Source: Purshia tridentata
Lineage: Eukaryota; Streptophyta; Magnoliopsida; Rosales; Rosaceae
NCBI GenBank assembly: GCA_003254885.1
Contig: QANT01002862.1
Span: forward strand, 124,001 to 188,000
DNA: 64,000 nt
Direction of reading: 5' to 3'
The notes under the pieces are model-generated. The model made no database searches and was not told the DNA's origin. It was given only the letters and a program-made list of their open reading frames with translations. Numbering within the stretch: position 1 is the stretch's first letter; each line of letters opens with the position of its first letter. Shown here piece after piece: positions 23,997 through 37,110 of the stretch. The translations under genes were made by a program, and so were the position numbers.

Positions 23997-25328
23997 TTGG
24001 AGTCACGTTTACGGAACTGCCCCTGAATGGTTTGGTGGTACAACGATAAAATTATGCAACTATGCAAAGCCATATTAATAATGACATTATCGTTTTGATA
24101 GATATTGAATTTATTGTATTGAATTCTAGAAACTTCCTTTATAGTTAATACTTAAGAGTTAATAGGATATTAGGTTGAGATTAGGTTAAGCTAATTAGGG
24201 CTAATTCAGCCCCTTGTGAAGAACAAAGAGCAAAGTGCTAGGGTTTTCATATTCAATTAATTACCTTTTTTCTTTTTGGCCAAGATATTCAATTAATTAC
24301 CTTAATTGGACCGTTTTCGGTTACATAGAGGACTGCCATGGACCATCCAATCTTAGTAGTTCGTGCAACACAGGAATGTGAAACTCTTACTCTTACGTGG
24401 CCACTGAAAAAAAAAAAAAAGTCTTGGGCAGTCTGCAATGTTTAAAGAATGGATTACAAATTAAAATTTAAGTCATAATGGTAATTTTATTATGTCGAAA
24501 ATGAGATAAAACTGTGGAAAACAAATATGATAGTAGTAGCTACCAATCAAGTAATGTTGCTTTAAAATTTGATTTTTTACAATACCAATTGACCGGCTTT
24601 TGATCGGTGCATAATTTGAAATTATTACTTAATTTAGTTCAATAACATATTATTAAACTATTTGATAAAGAGAAAATTACTATAAAAAAAAGATACAAAA
24701 GCAAAATAATAAGATGAACAATCCAGTTGTCAGTTGTTACACATTGATGAAAAGTAAATTAGCTTTTTATAACTTGAAATGAATATACCTAGAATATTGG
24801 CATTGTGATTTGTGAGCTTGCTTAGGAGTTGGGACAAAAACATTGAAAATGCAGTTCCCCATACTATAAGATAAATGTTGGTAGGCTTAAATCTTATGAA
24901 TTTTTCAAAGTGGGCCGGCACTCATTTTGTTCTGCTGTGCATTTTTTGATGCTTGGATTGGAGGCTACTCAAACCACATTATTAAAATATAGGCAAAGGG
25001 GGTCAGACAGCAAGTGAATTATAGCTGGCCATGGCCTGACTTTGAAGGTGATCGAGCACTGAAGCACATATGGTTCAAGTTGGTCTTCAACCCACAAAAG
25101 TTGATATGCACAGAAAGAGACATTCAAGAAGTGACAAAATTCAGTAGGGATATTCATGCAATATAATTATACAAATACATTATTTTGTTCTAGTAAAATT
25201 GGGAATTAGTAACTCCATATAGCTCTTACTTTACATCATGAAACTAGTAAATTAGAGTGAAGCTCCATTTGAGATTTACTGCTAACACAAAATTATTGTG
25301 TTATAGTATAGGTCTTACTTTACATCAT

Positions 25329-25352
25329 GTAACACAATAATTATTGTGTTAC
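25329..25352. repeat. 24-bp perfect palindrome in the 3' UTR of the pyrophosphatase gene
   Basis: GTAACACAATAA is followed directly by its reverse complement TTATTGTGTTAC. It starts 12 bp past the stop codon (25364), so it should be in the mRNA, where it could fold into a hairpin. A shorter relative (AACACAAAATTATTGTGTTA) lies at about 25285-25304. It may also be a relic of a tiny fold-back element. Confidence 0.85.
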
Positions 25353-25363
25353 AGAGCTCCATT

Positions 25364-28300
25364 TCAAAGCCATTTGAAGATTAGGCCTCCATGAGCTGCA
25401 AAGAATGGAGCAAACACCAAGGACTCAACTGCCATGAGCTTGATAAGAATATTGAGTGAAGGACCAGAAGTGTCCTTGAGGGGGTCCCCAATTGTGTCAC
25501 CTATCACAGCAGCCTTGTGGGGATCTGAACCCTTCGGACCCAGTGATTTAGCATGCTCAGAACCACCAGCCTGCAGACACATCAAAGCAAGAAATCAAAT
25601 GAAAAAACTAGAACTCAGTCAAGCATGAAGTAAAACATAGACTATTAGTATTAGGGCAGTCTGATCAAATCAAAAGTTGCAAGAACTAAAGCTTTACCTC
25701 TATGTATTTCTTTGCATTATCCCATGCCCCACCAGTGTTGGAAGCTGAAATGGCAATCTATGAAGGAAAAAAAGGGACACACTGATCATGGATTGGCCTT
25801 CTTAATAATTGGAAGTACTAGGGATTGTACATAGTTACTAATCATGGAATGCAGAATCAGGAAGACTAAGAATTGAAAATCTACTGCTAAAAGGTTACCT
25901 GCACGCCAGAAACAAGTGAACCAGCAAGAATCCCGGCAAGAGTTTCAACTCCAAAGAAGGTCCCGGCGAGGAGTGGTGTAAGCATGACCAAAGCGCCTGG
26001 TGGGATCATCTCCCTGAGGGAGGCATCAGTGGAAATCTTAACACATGTTGCATAATCTGGCTTTGCTGTTCCTTCCATGAGCCCTGGAATAGTATTGAAT
26101 TGTCTACGAACCTCTTCAACCATTTTGAGTGCTGCACTTCCCACACTCTTCATTGTCATGGCTGAAAACCAGTATGGAAGCATAGCCCCCACAAGCAAGC
26201 CAATGAAGACTTTTGGTGTCAGCACATCAACAGTCGCTATTCCTGCTCTGCTAACATAGGCTCCAAACAAAGCAAGAGAAACAAGAGCAGCTGATCCAAT
26301 AGCAAAACCCTGACACATAAAGGTAAACATGTCAAAATTGAAGGAAGGGATACAAATCATCATAAATTCATAACCAATACTTGGTCCTCCTGACAGTTCT
26401 TTTGGTTATGTATACCTGAGTGTTGAGAAAGTTATTACTAGCAGTATGAGAATATATAATGTTGCAGTAAACCATCAATTTTACTTGGCATAGACAAGTT
26501 AATGAAAACATCATAGATACGAAGAAGAAATTTCACCTTTCCAATAGCAGCAGTGGTGTTTCCAGCAGCATCTAAAGCATCTGTTCTTTCACGTATCTCA
26601 TGGCTCATCCCAGCCATTTCTGCAATACCACCAGCATTGTCACTTATGGGGCCATAAGCATCAATTGCAAGACCAGTGGAGATAGTACTGAGCATTCCCA
26701 AAGCAGCCACAGCAATTCCATACATGGCAGCCAAGCTAAAGCTGACATATATGGAAAATGCAATGGCGAATACAGGAATGATGACTGATTTGTAACCCAG
26801 AGCCAACCCAAAAATCACATTTGTTGCAGCACCAGTCCTGCAAGAATCTGCCACATCCTGCACTGGACTGTAAATCGAACATGGTAATAAGCATCAGAAT
26901 TTCGATTTTAAGTACAATATTTATTCTTGCATTGACATCTGAGTAAGTTCACTTGACTAGGCAGTAGAACTAGGAGTTGACATCAATGTATGAAGATTGA
27001 AAATAATGTACACAATAATTGTGAAGACTAGGAGAGAGAAAATGCATTATAATTATGACCATAAAGAATTTGGCTCACCTGTAAGCATTGCTAGTGTAAT
27101 ATTCCGTGGTATACCCAATAACAAGACCAGCCCACAAGCCAATTGCTACACAAAAGAAAAGGTACCTGCATCCCACATGTAATTCAAATAACAATATTAA
27201 ATATCATGGGAAAACAAACTAGATATGCCTGGGGAAAGAAGAAGAAGTTGGGGCCGGAAAGTGGCATACCAGTTCTTGACAGTCTTATTGGTCCCAAAAC
27301 TGAAGAGGGTAAATTCTGATGGCAAAGTTACAAAAGTGACCACGGCAATCCCAGCAGTCATTAGGATTGTTGAGATAAGAAGTTGTCGCTTTAAGGTTGG
27401 TTCAATCTCACTCACTTTCTTAATTTCAAACAGATCAGTTGCAAACAGGGTTGTTATTAAGCAAACCACAATCCCCATTGAGCTTATAATCAAAGGAAAG
27501 GACATGGCTGCATAATTATGAGTGATACCAAAGGATGATATAGATGCAACAAATAATGCTGCACAAGATGCCTCAGCATAAGATCCGAATAGGTCAGATC
27601 CCATCCCTGCAATGTCTCCTACATTGTCACCCACGTTGTCTGCAATAACCTGAAAAGGAAACACAGAATTAGTGAAGCTAATCAAATTTCAGCACCAAAA
27701 ACTAAAAGAAATTAGCAATTAAACAGGGATCAAAGGGAGATGTAGGAAATTACAGCTGGATTTCGTGGATCATCTTCAGGTATATTTCGTTCAACTTTCC
27801 CAACAAGATCAGCACCCACATCAGCTGCTTTTGTGTATATACCTCCCCCAACTCTTCCAAAGAGTGCCATTGAAGAACCTCCAAGGCCATAACCAGTAAT
27901 TGACTCATATAGTCCTTCCCAGTCATCCCCATAATACAGCTTAAATAAATTAATAGAGACATACAGCACCAGAAGGCCATTGGCAGCAAGAAGGAATCCC
28001 ATCACAGCACCAGAACGAAAAGCAGTAATAAAAGCCTTCCCAACTCCCTTCCTTGCTTCTAGAGTTGTTCTAGCATTGGCATATGTTGCAATCTTCATCC
28101 CAAGAAAACCAGAGATGACTGAGGTAATAGCACCAAGCAAGAAGGCAATAGTAGTAAAGAAGGCATTGGCTAATGCTGGTTTACACATATTCCCTGTGTT
28201 ATAAGTGCAAGGTTCACTTTTGGTGCTAAATCCCTTAACTGAACCAAGGAAGAGGAAAATGATGACACCAAATACACCCACGAAGACACTGAGGTATCTA

Positions 28301-29418
28301 TATTGGGTATATAGAAAAGACGTCGCCCCTAGGAACATTACATAGATCAAAGTTAGATCACATTATCAGAGTCAAATAAAGTTTAACCCAATCTTTTATA
28401 ATAAGCACTTGTATCATGGTTTACTAATGCATTGAAATTGTCTGCATCAACATAAGGAGGGTCCAAACTCCAGGGTACACAATAATAAAACACGAAACTT
28501 ATAATAGCCAAATAACTTATGGTATAAAAGAACAAATTCTCTCTTAAAATGCCAATGCCTCCCTTTTTGTTTTCCACTTCCAGTTCTATTAATCCATGAC
28601 TCTCTCTATATGTGTTTTTGTGTCTACTCAAGCAGCACCCTCTCTCAACAGTGAGCCAAAAAAATAATTGAGACTTGTAAATTAACAATGCGCCCGTACT
28701 ATAATTGATTTGCATTTTGCAGTCATTATTTGACATAAATAAGCTGAAAGTATGGCCAATCAGAGAATAAACCAAAATACAAATTAGGGAAATTTCCTCT
28801 TAAACAATTTGTCTACTGTTTTTAAAAGTTTCTGGGGTCATCTCAAAGACCATATATCAATAGAGTGATAGACTATTTAGAAGTGTAGAAATTCCTGTCC
28901 ACGTATACATCCAAAACCATAAAGAGTACACACAATATTTAGGAGTATAAGAAAATTAAACCATATACAATTATAAAAGGAAAAGAAAAAAAAGAAACAA
29001 AGCAGAAAGAAATTAGAAGGAAAAATTTTCTGTGTCACAAAAGGGCTGCAAGAACTCAGCTTTTATTCTTTTCAGGGAGTGATACTCACTCACCATGTTT
29101 AGTCCATAGGATGCATGCTGTTTAGTGGTACACAATGGGGAAAAAAAAGTAAAACAATTGTGTGTGTGTGAGAGAGAGAGAGCTCTCACCAATAGATATG
29201 GCATGTTGAATTTCAGCACACTTGATGGTAACCTCGAGAGTGTCAATACCCTCTTCGTCTTCTCCAATCAACTTGTCCTTATAGCCATTTTCCTCACCAG
29301 AGCCATAAGAGACCCTCACCTGTGAGACCAAAAACCACTGAAGCAGAGCAAATCCAAGTCCAACAAAGGCAGCCACAGGTATCAGAACCTGAGTTAGGCC
29401 CTCACTCAGCAAAACCAT
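25364..29418 (-). CDS. AVP1: Type I K+-dependent vacuolar H+-pyrophosphatase
   Basis: This tonoplast pump hydrolyses pyrophosphate to move protons into the vacuole. Eight exons (29190-29418, 27754-28328, 27270-27649, 27079-27165, 26537-26867, 25899-26309, 25698-25757, 25364-25570) give 759 aa (Arabidopsis AVP1 770). The PPi-binding signature [18 protein letters not shown] is followed by [18 protein letters not shown]; the second Asp-rich motif [16 protein letters not shown] lies near the C-terminus. [14 protein letters not shown] carries the Ala that marks the K+-dependent class. Many hydrophobic segments fit the usual 16 spans. The N-terminus [20 protein letters not shown] differs from AVP1 and is shorter; an in-frame upstream ATG at 29439 (MCFKFLE) is possible but less likely. 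All introns are GT-AG. The first intron (about 860 bp) is the longest. Confidence 0.97.
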
Positions 29419-31462
29419 TTCCAAAAACTTGAAACACACACAATAGGTTTCTTTAACTTCTGAGCAAATATAGCAAACAAGAAAAACTGGGTTTTAAAGT
29501 GCACCCTCTTAAACTAGAATTGCAATATCGTCCAAGATAAGATTCCAAATGATATCTTAGTATTGCATGGCCATTACAATCTATAATGCTAGCTGGTTTG
29601 AAAGACAGGTAGGACTTGGGAAGCGTTTTCCTAACCTTGGACTGAGTATAACTGGTTGTTTTGAGTAATAGGTAGAGGTTTTGTCAGAGCAGTCTTGATC
29701 CTTGTGGGCTATACTTTTCTGTTTTCTCTCGTTGATGGATAAAAATTGGTCTAATCAGCATCACCCCGATGGATAAGGACAAAACTCAATAATCACTCAG
29801 TAAATGACAATTTTATTTTTTTGGTTTAAAGTAGGCCTAAAATTATCCATTAATTTGTAGTATTTCTGGTTATTTTAGCATACAGCCATTTTAGGATTCA
29901 AGTAAATGTAGCTAATAAGAGGAGAGAGAATAATCAATATTCGAGACGGTTTGTGGTTGATGATGGTGTATTAAACAGGGTTATTTACTTATTTACTTAT
30001 TTACCAATTTTCTTATGGAAGCTTTAATCATCTTTACGCAATTATTTCTAATATATCATGTGGTGCTAACTTGAATTCCACATGAATGCAAATTGCAGTA
30101 AAGAAACATTTGTCTAAGCAAAGAAAAAAAAATTAACAAGTCAACATCATTCATGTTCGAGATGCTCCTTTTCGTAGCCTTGAAGGTTGATAAATTCAAA
30201 GATTATTGTCAAACTTGTGTGCATTGGCATTTTCATTACTGCATAGCAAACAACTGCACAGTAAACAATTCTTAATATCATGAAAATGGGAGCTTATTCA
30301 ATTATGGTAGAAGAAGTCTAAGATCAAATCTAATTTTTATTAGGAGATCTTTATATAGGATAATGGGAGAGAGTTATATTCTATTCTTTGAATCTTCAAT
30401 AATCTAAAAAAATTCTTAATGTTATATTCTTGGTAAAAGAAAAAACTTGATATTGTATTCTATCAAAAACCACCACGTTTACCGCACTTGATTCTAATCC
30501 AACTAGCCCACTAGCCTAAAGTCTTTGCGTTTCCAAATTATTAAAACAAAAATTCAATATAATATGTCACCATCACCAAAGATGAGTCTGCCACGCATTC
30601 TTTCCCTTCCACCGCTTAGAATTGCACTTGCAGCTCATCTGTTGAAACCTACTAATTAGACTATTCTACATTTCTACGACCTTCATGAACACTCAATGTT
30701 TCTTTAATTAATATAATAATGAAAATACCGTGCAAACTAAAAGTCACATAAATGTTGAACTTTTTTAGCTAGAAGAAAACAGATTGTAAACTTCTTGGAA
30801 AGCGTTATTGTCAAAGTTAGACATTTTTGTTTCCGACGCATTACATGCAGATGCAGATAATGGTTGTATATTGCTCTGAAAACATTAATTTTTCAACTAG
30901 TTTAATTGAAGATACAAATCATACAATGAACGTCAGGGCTTACACAATGATATAAATGACACTGTCCTATCATCGACTATTTGTCCATTTGAGACAAAAA
31001 ATGAGATGACTTTTATACACATATCCAAATGAAATGAACAGAAGTTTTATCACCATTCACATAAGCTAGAAATTGCAATTTGAGAAGGAAACATGGTATG
31101 ACAGATTTTCCTTGCAATTTTTTACTTACAAGAGTTCATGACATTTGAATCCCAACCATTCTCCCGGTCTGATCAAATAAAACTGCTGCAAGGATTTTAA
31201 CCCAAATCATTTCTTTGACTTTAAGTTTTTAAATAGGAAATAGTATCGAATGTTGTTGATTGGGGGAATCGGTGACCTCTGCCTGCTTGCTTTCAGCATC
31301 AAACCTCTTTGAAGTGGGTTTCAGATAGAATGAACTGCAGTCAGTGATGAACACTAGAACTCTATGCTATGATTCTTCATTTTATGCATGAAACCCAACC
31401 ATCATTTGGGAGATCGATCTTCTCAAACTCGGACATTAAACACTGAGAACCATTAAAAGTAA
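29419..31462. other. Spacer upstream of the H+-pyrophosphatase gene
   Basis: About 2 kb of AT-rich DNA with no gene, RNA or repeat that I can recognise. It should contain the pyrophosphatase promoter and the 3' UTR of the pseudouridine synthase gene. Confidence 0.5.
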
Positions 31463-33679
31463 CTATGGCTGCAAAGCCTGGCTGGCCCAAGAGGGTACAG
31501 GTGCTCGAAACGTTACTGGAAGACCAGTAACAGGGTGCTCAAAAGACAAGCTCTCTGCATGAAGTTCATGGCCCTCATAAGTTTTACCTTTCCACTCACA
31601 GACACCCTCATACTTGACATCCCCTCTTATGGAAATTCCAAGATACTGACAATGCAAGCGGATTTGATGTGTTCGTCCACTCTGAGGACGTGCTCTTACC
31701 AAAATCTCATCCTTGTTTGTGCCTGTACATATTACAGCTTTCTCTTCAACTACTACAATATTTTTTTCATCTTTCTTAAACTCAGATGGCTCTTTGAAGC
31801 TCCCTTGTCCATTTATTGACAATATTTCAAACGATGTTTCCATGTCTTTGACTACTGATCCACCTGGAAGTGTCCGGCCTATGTCTGAAGCAGCATACAC
31901 TCGCCAGGCCCCAAACTTTGACCGACCATGACCTGATTTTAGGGTAATTTTTTCCCATTTTGGAGCCAAACCAATGCAGCGTGCAATGTATGTTTTGGAA
32001 ACTTTGTGATCTGTAAATGCCTTCACGAACTTGGAAGCTACCTTATGTGACTTGGTTATTACCATTAGTCCACTAGTGTCACGATCAAGTCGGTTTGCAA
32101 GATGGAGCTCTGCTGGATTGGCTTGGGTCCCTGCAACTGATAATTTGAACTCATATTAATAATCAAGAAAGACTGTAACAAACACTGAACTCCTTTAAAG
32201 CTTATTTTCTGTCCATTAAAGGGTTTATGCGGTCAGCACTCCCATATCTAATGAAATATACAGCTTGTCCTGAATTTGATTATGGCTATTAGACCTTTCA
32301 GAATTAACAGAACTAGTTTGCCAAAAGACTTGGAGAATCAACAACATAACTAAAGCCTTGATCCCAACTAATTAGGATTGGTTACATGAATTTTCAGCCA
32401 AAAAAGAAAAAAAGAAAAGAGGAGAAGCATCAATTACATGGATCTTCTTTTTCACTATACAACCCTATCTAAGGGACTTGAACCATCTCAGGTCCAAAAG
32501 ATTGTTCATTGTTTTTAACTTACTCAAAGATTGAAGACATTTTATGCAGTAAGGACTGAAGCGACAAAAATCCATTATTAGTGTATCTCACAAGTCACAA
32601 GAGTCATTCAGACACCCGGCCACCTTTCCTCAAACAACACAGATGAACCTAATAATTAAGAGTTTTCCATTTAAGTGACTTTTCTAAGAAAAATAATCAT
32701 TAATAAATTGTTTAGAAGATTGACAATGAAAGGAAGCTCGTATTGCTGAGAAGCACATTTCAAAGTTCAAACCAACATAAAGAGAAAATGTGTGCGTCAG
32801 TGAAACACAACCAAATTCATAGCAGATTTGAATTTAAGGTTTCATTTATTTAGTAAATTACTAACAGCATAAGATAAAGATGACGCCTTTGAGCCTAGTA
32901 ATCTAAAAAATAAATCAAACCAACTGATAAAAACCCAACTATGTCCATTGAGCTACATGCAAATATGGTATTTTGGAGACCTCTATATACTTTGAACTTC
33001 ATGTTAGTAAGTTTCGAAAAAAAAAAACCTTCATGTTATTAAAACATACATAAGCATATTGATCCCATTACAATTTACAACAAGGTACAAACTACTATAA
33101 TTATATAATTATATATTTATCAGCAGAACACGAACCGAGTCATCTTCCCAATGTACCGAGTTAACTCGGACGCTTACGAGTTTTGAACTTTCAGCGAGTA
33201 CCCACTACGGAAATACCACGGTACCACCTAGAGAAGTAGAGAACAACATGCTGACCCAATAATCCAAAACAGTCTAAAAAAAAGAGCTAACCTGCCTCGG
33301 TCGAGTCACAGAGAAGCTGAGGGACCGACTCCAACACGCTCTCACAGTAAACCCCCTGAGGCTTGTTGACAACAATGAGCCACTGGTCCTCATAAACGAT
33401 GTCGTTTCTCGAGAGGGAAAAGAGGCTGGATTTGGAAGATGCAGACATGGCTCTCGCTAGCTCGATGTGCTTTGAGATGGGTGGAAGAGGTGGAGAGAGG
33501 GGCACAGGGTAATTTTGCGGGGTTTGGAGGGCATTTTGGGAAGTGGGTTTTATGGCTTCAGGTTGTTCTGACATGGTGGTCGAGCTGTGGCTGAGAAAAA
33601 CGAAAGCTTTGGGGAATCTGGTGAGGGATTTTGGGGTGAAGAAGACAGTTGTTGGTTGGAGAGGACGAGGGAAGGGCAT
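31463..33679 (-). CDS. RNA pseudouridine synthase 1-like (RluA family)
   Basis: An enzyme that isomerises uridine to pseudouridine in RNA; the target RNA is unknown. Two exons (33292-33679 and 31463-32130) separated by an intron of about 1.16 kb give 351 aa from the chosen ATG. The RluA signature HLANRLDRDTSGLMVITKSH contains the catalytic Asp, and RPQSGRTHQIRLHCQYLGI is the second conserved block. The start MPFPRPLQPTTVFFTPKSLT followed by RFPKAFVFLSH is rich in basic and hydroxylated residues with few acids, as in an organelle transit peptide. The frame stays open upstream to an ATG at 33805, but that part overlaps a 21-bp-period repeat and looks like promoter or leader. It is divergent from the RF2 gene and matches Arabidopsis At1g56345 in sequence and position (from memory). 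Confidence 0.93.
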
Positions 33680-33945
33680 TTTTGCCAACAGACGGTACCG
33701 TTTTATTAAATACGTAACCGTTTTGCTTAAATACGAAACCGCTTTGCCCGCTAACGGTACCGTTTTGAAACAAGGGACTTCGACAGGAATCGTCGTCTTC
33801 TTCAAAACTTAACTAAAACCCTGACGAAGAAAATTTGAGTTTTTGCTAAACCCCATACTCCAACATCAGAAAAAAAAATTCACAAATATTATATTTCGTC
33901 TACAATTTTTTTCCCGATTAGAAATCAAAAAATTAGGAAAGAAAA
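33680..33945. promoter_or_regulatory. Short bidirectional promoter with 21-bp-period repeats
   Basis: The 266 bp between two divergent start codons must hold both promoters. At 33692-33773 a unit of about 21 bp recurs four times: ACGGTACCGTTTT, ACGTAACCGTTTTG, ACGAAACCGCTTTG and ACGGTACCGTTTTG. The AACCGTT core resembles known MYB recognition sites. Because the period is seven codons, the reading frame through it stays open by chance. Confidence 0.6.
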
Positions 33946-36900
33946 ATGTCATCCTTCATGTTCAGAAAAAGAGCAAGTAGTAGATCCTGGGTGGTTGTCT
34001 CCCAAAACCCGAAAGCCAAAATCCACTTTGTCGTCCCCTTTCTACTATTCTCTAATCTATCTGAACACCAATCCAGAAATCTAGATAAATCTTCCAAACC
34101 TCAAATTTTCTCAAATCCAATTGAAAACAATAGGATTTTGGATTCTGGGTCTTCTTCATTTTCATTTAAAACCTCAAAAAACCTATCTGGGTCTCTCCAA
34201 AACCGCACCTTTTCAAGAAATAGCTTCGTTTCAGGCTCCAAACCTCGGGCTTTAAGCTCTGGGTATGTTGCTTTACGGAAATTTATTTCTGGGTCTCATT
34301 GTAGTCCCTTGTCTTCGATCTCGGTTGGTTCACAAAACTTTTCTTCAAGTATGAGGATTCCAATGGTGAAAACTTTATATAGGTCGCATGGTGGTCTCGT
34401 GCCTTGTAGCTTGGTTTGCTTGTTTGGTACTCATGCTGCTACGGAGCCGTCGACCTGTGATGGGCTTACAGTTGATCGAATCATTGCCAGTGAGTGGGCA
34501 ATTCTGGATGAGGATGAGAGTGATTGGAAGAGTCACGCTGCTGCAATTGCCCAATCCATTCATTTGATTAAGAAACGCCTGCAGGTACTACTTAAAATGA
34601 AATCATTCTACTTAGTTCGTATGCTCATTAATCAATCAGGTCATACATTATAGAATCTGACTGACTGTTATCAGTCTTCTGCAATTTTTGAGTTTCATTT
34701 GGTGCATAATTTTGTTTTTTATGATGGGTATTCAATCATTTGGCTCGTTTGGTAACTGTTTTTTGTATTGGAGTGAATTTTAGCTGAGCCTTTTTTCTAT
34801 AGGAAGTTTAAGCTGAGTTTGAAGTATAATTGTTGTTCCAATGTCTGCATATAAATGCTGGATCAATTTTTGGGTTTTGGGTTTGTTTATGGTCTATTTC
34901 AGCTTAATTTTTAAGCACAGATTTTATGTTTATGGTGCCAGTGGAAGAAGTTGGTGGTTAGGTTGAATATGTTATCAGTGGAGCTGAATAGGCTAGACCT
35001 TTGGGATGATCCTGTACATGCAGGGAGGATAAGCCTTGAGCATGGTTCACTTATGGGTAAAATGAAAGAAGTGAAGGCATTTGAGCGGGAATTGCTTGAG
35101 CATGTAGACATGATAAAGCTTGCTCGTGAAGAGAATGATGCAGAATTGGAATCGGTGGGCCCTCAGTACTTCTCATAGGAATCTTATCACTCTGTTTCAT
35201 GGTTTGTGCCATCTTGAACAAATAATAGCATCATTTTGATGATTCATTAACTGATCATTAATTTATGATGTACTCTGCTATGTGAACTGGTTTTAGTTTT
35301 AAACTAATAAGTAATTTTTCATGTACAAATAGCGGAGAAGTCCATGCTTGTAGTTGTAGGTCATCCTTGTGTTAGTGAATAGGATACTGACATGCGTATA
35401 AACAAAAGCTATAAAATCGTTAATGGACAATCCAGAATTGGTAAGATTGCTTAGAGATCGATGCAACAACTGCTTTCTCTATTTAATCTTTGAGTAATTT
35501 GTCAGTTACCATAACTTAATTTCAAGTAATAAGGTACTTATTACTTTCAAAGAAATTTTCTTATGAATAGCATGCATTGTGCTTTTTAGTTATATGGATT
35601 CTCCTTTGCAGGAATCCTTGAACGCGTTACTTAGGATGAGAACAACGTCAAAGGAGAAAGAGATTGAAGCTTTGTTAGCTGGGGAGCACGATCCTTGCTC
35701 ATGTTACATAGAGGTCTGTTTGATATATTCATCACGTTCTTCTGCATCAAAATTTCCTATATTCTTTACAAGTATTGGCCCATAGTTTGTTGGTATGTTC
35801 TGCTTATCATATGTTTATATGGTGAACCATAGTTTGTATGCCAACCAAACCCTTTGATATTCTCTTATGCAATCTAGGTTCAAGCAGGGGCTGGGGGTAC
35901 AGAGAGCATGGACTGGGCAGCAATGGTCATGCAGATGTATAAAATGTGGGCTCAACGACGTGGATATAAAATAAATGTGGTGGATGAAATGCCTGGCGAG
36001 ATTGCGGGAATCAAGGTTTACCTTATTACCATCATCTACTGATCCTTCTTATTGGTCAAATGGATCCTTGAAACATCTGTAGTAGTTATTTACCCGATAA
36101 AGTAAAAAATCAGCAAGTCACAAGCAGCCAAGCAGGTGTTAAGCCACCCTACCACCATATTATTTTGAACACCATTAAAGCCTTTAAACTAAAGATTGGT
36201 CTGCACTCTGAAATATATGTTTTCGATGGCATTATCAATTAGAATTTTAGAAGGCGATAGAGCTAGTTTTCTGACTTCAGACCAATCTGTTCTTGCAGCG
36301 GGCAACAATCAAAGTTGATGGTGAATATGCTTTTGGATATGCCAAAGCAGAAGTAGGAGTGCATAGGTTGGTACGTATCTCGCCTTTTGACAGTAACAAG
36401 CGCAGGCATACTTCATTTGCTGCTGTTGCTGTGACTCCAATCCTGGGAGATGTATCTGACCATGTACAAATCAATGAATCTGATCTGCGCATTGAGCGAT
36501 TTCGTTCTGGGGGATCTGGAGGCCAGCATGCTAATACCACTGATAGTGCTGTGAGGATTGTTCACATTCCTACAGGAATTACTGCCACTTGTCAAAATGA
36601 AAGGTATGAAAAGAACCCACATGTCTGTGGGCATACTCTCTCATGTTTTTCTCTATATATTTGGTACTAGGAATAGTCATTTTTCACCCTAATTATGGAG
36701 TTTCATTTTTCTTTTATGTACAGATCACAACACCAGAATAAGGCTTCCGCAATGGCTGTTCTTCAGTCGCGAATCGACCAGCTTGAGATGGCACGCCAGA
36801 CTCAGATGAATGCACAGTATTCACAATCTCTTACCGACATAACCTGGGGCAGCCAGATACGCAGCTACGTGCTCCATGTATGCTCTAGCACTTGCAGTAC

Positions 36901-37110
36901 ACAGTTCTCAGCTCTGTCTGCAATATCATTGATAGCCTAAGTCACACTAACTTCATGTTGCTACTTCTAATGCAGCCATATCGTATGGTGAAAGATCTTC
37001 GAACAAACTATGAAGTCTCAGATCCTGATTCTGTCCTTGAGGGAGATTTAGATGGCTTCATCTTGAGTTATTTATCAGCTTCCTTGGATAAAGATGAAGA
37101 TGACAGCTAA
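33946..37110 (+). CDS. Organelle-type peptide chain release factor 2 (RF2)
   Basis: A class-I release factor that reads UGA/UAA stops in an organelle, probably mitochondria. Seven exons (33946-34584, 34942-35154, 35612-35713, 35878-36015, 36299-36603, 36724-36877, 36976-37110) give 561 aa. The RF2-type stop-recognition tripeptide SPF is in [16 protein letters not shown]. The peptidyl-hydrolysis loop GGQ is in [16 protein letters not shown], followed by [20 protein letters not shown] and [20 protein letters not shown]. The first 200 residues are Ser/Arg-rich and low in acids, unusually long for a transit peptide; later ATGs such as the one at about 34350 could also be used. The programmed frameshift of bacterial RF2 is absent. 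The likely Arabidopsis counterpart is At1g56350, also next to the pseudouridine synthase. Confidence 0.94.

Larger units (their letters stand above)
23735..25363. other. Spacer: calreticulin promoter and 3' flank of the H+-pyrophosphatase gene
   Basis: Apart from the calreticulin promoter elements and a perfect palindrome next to the pyrophosphatase stop codon, I see AT-rich DNA without genes. GAGCTCCATTT and CTTACTTTACATCATG are each repeated within 25220-25365. Confidence 0.5.
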
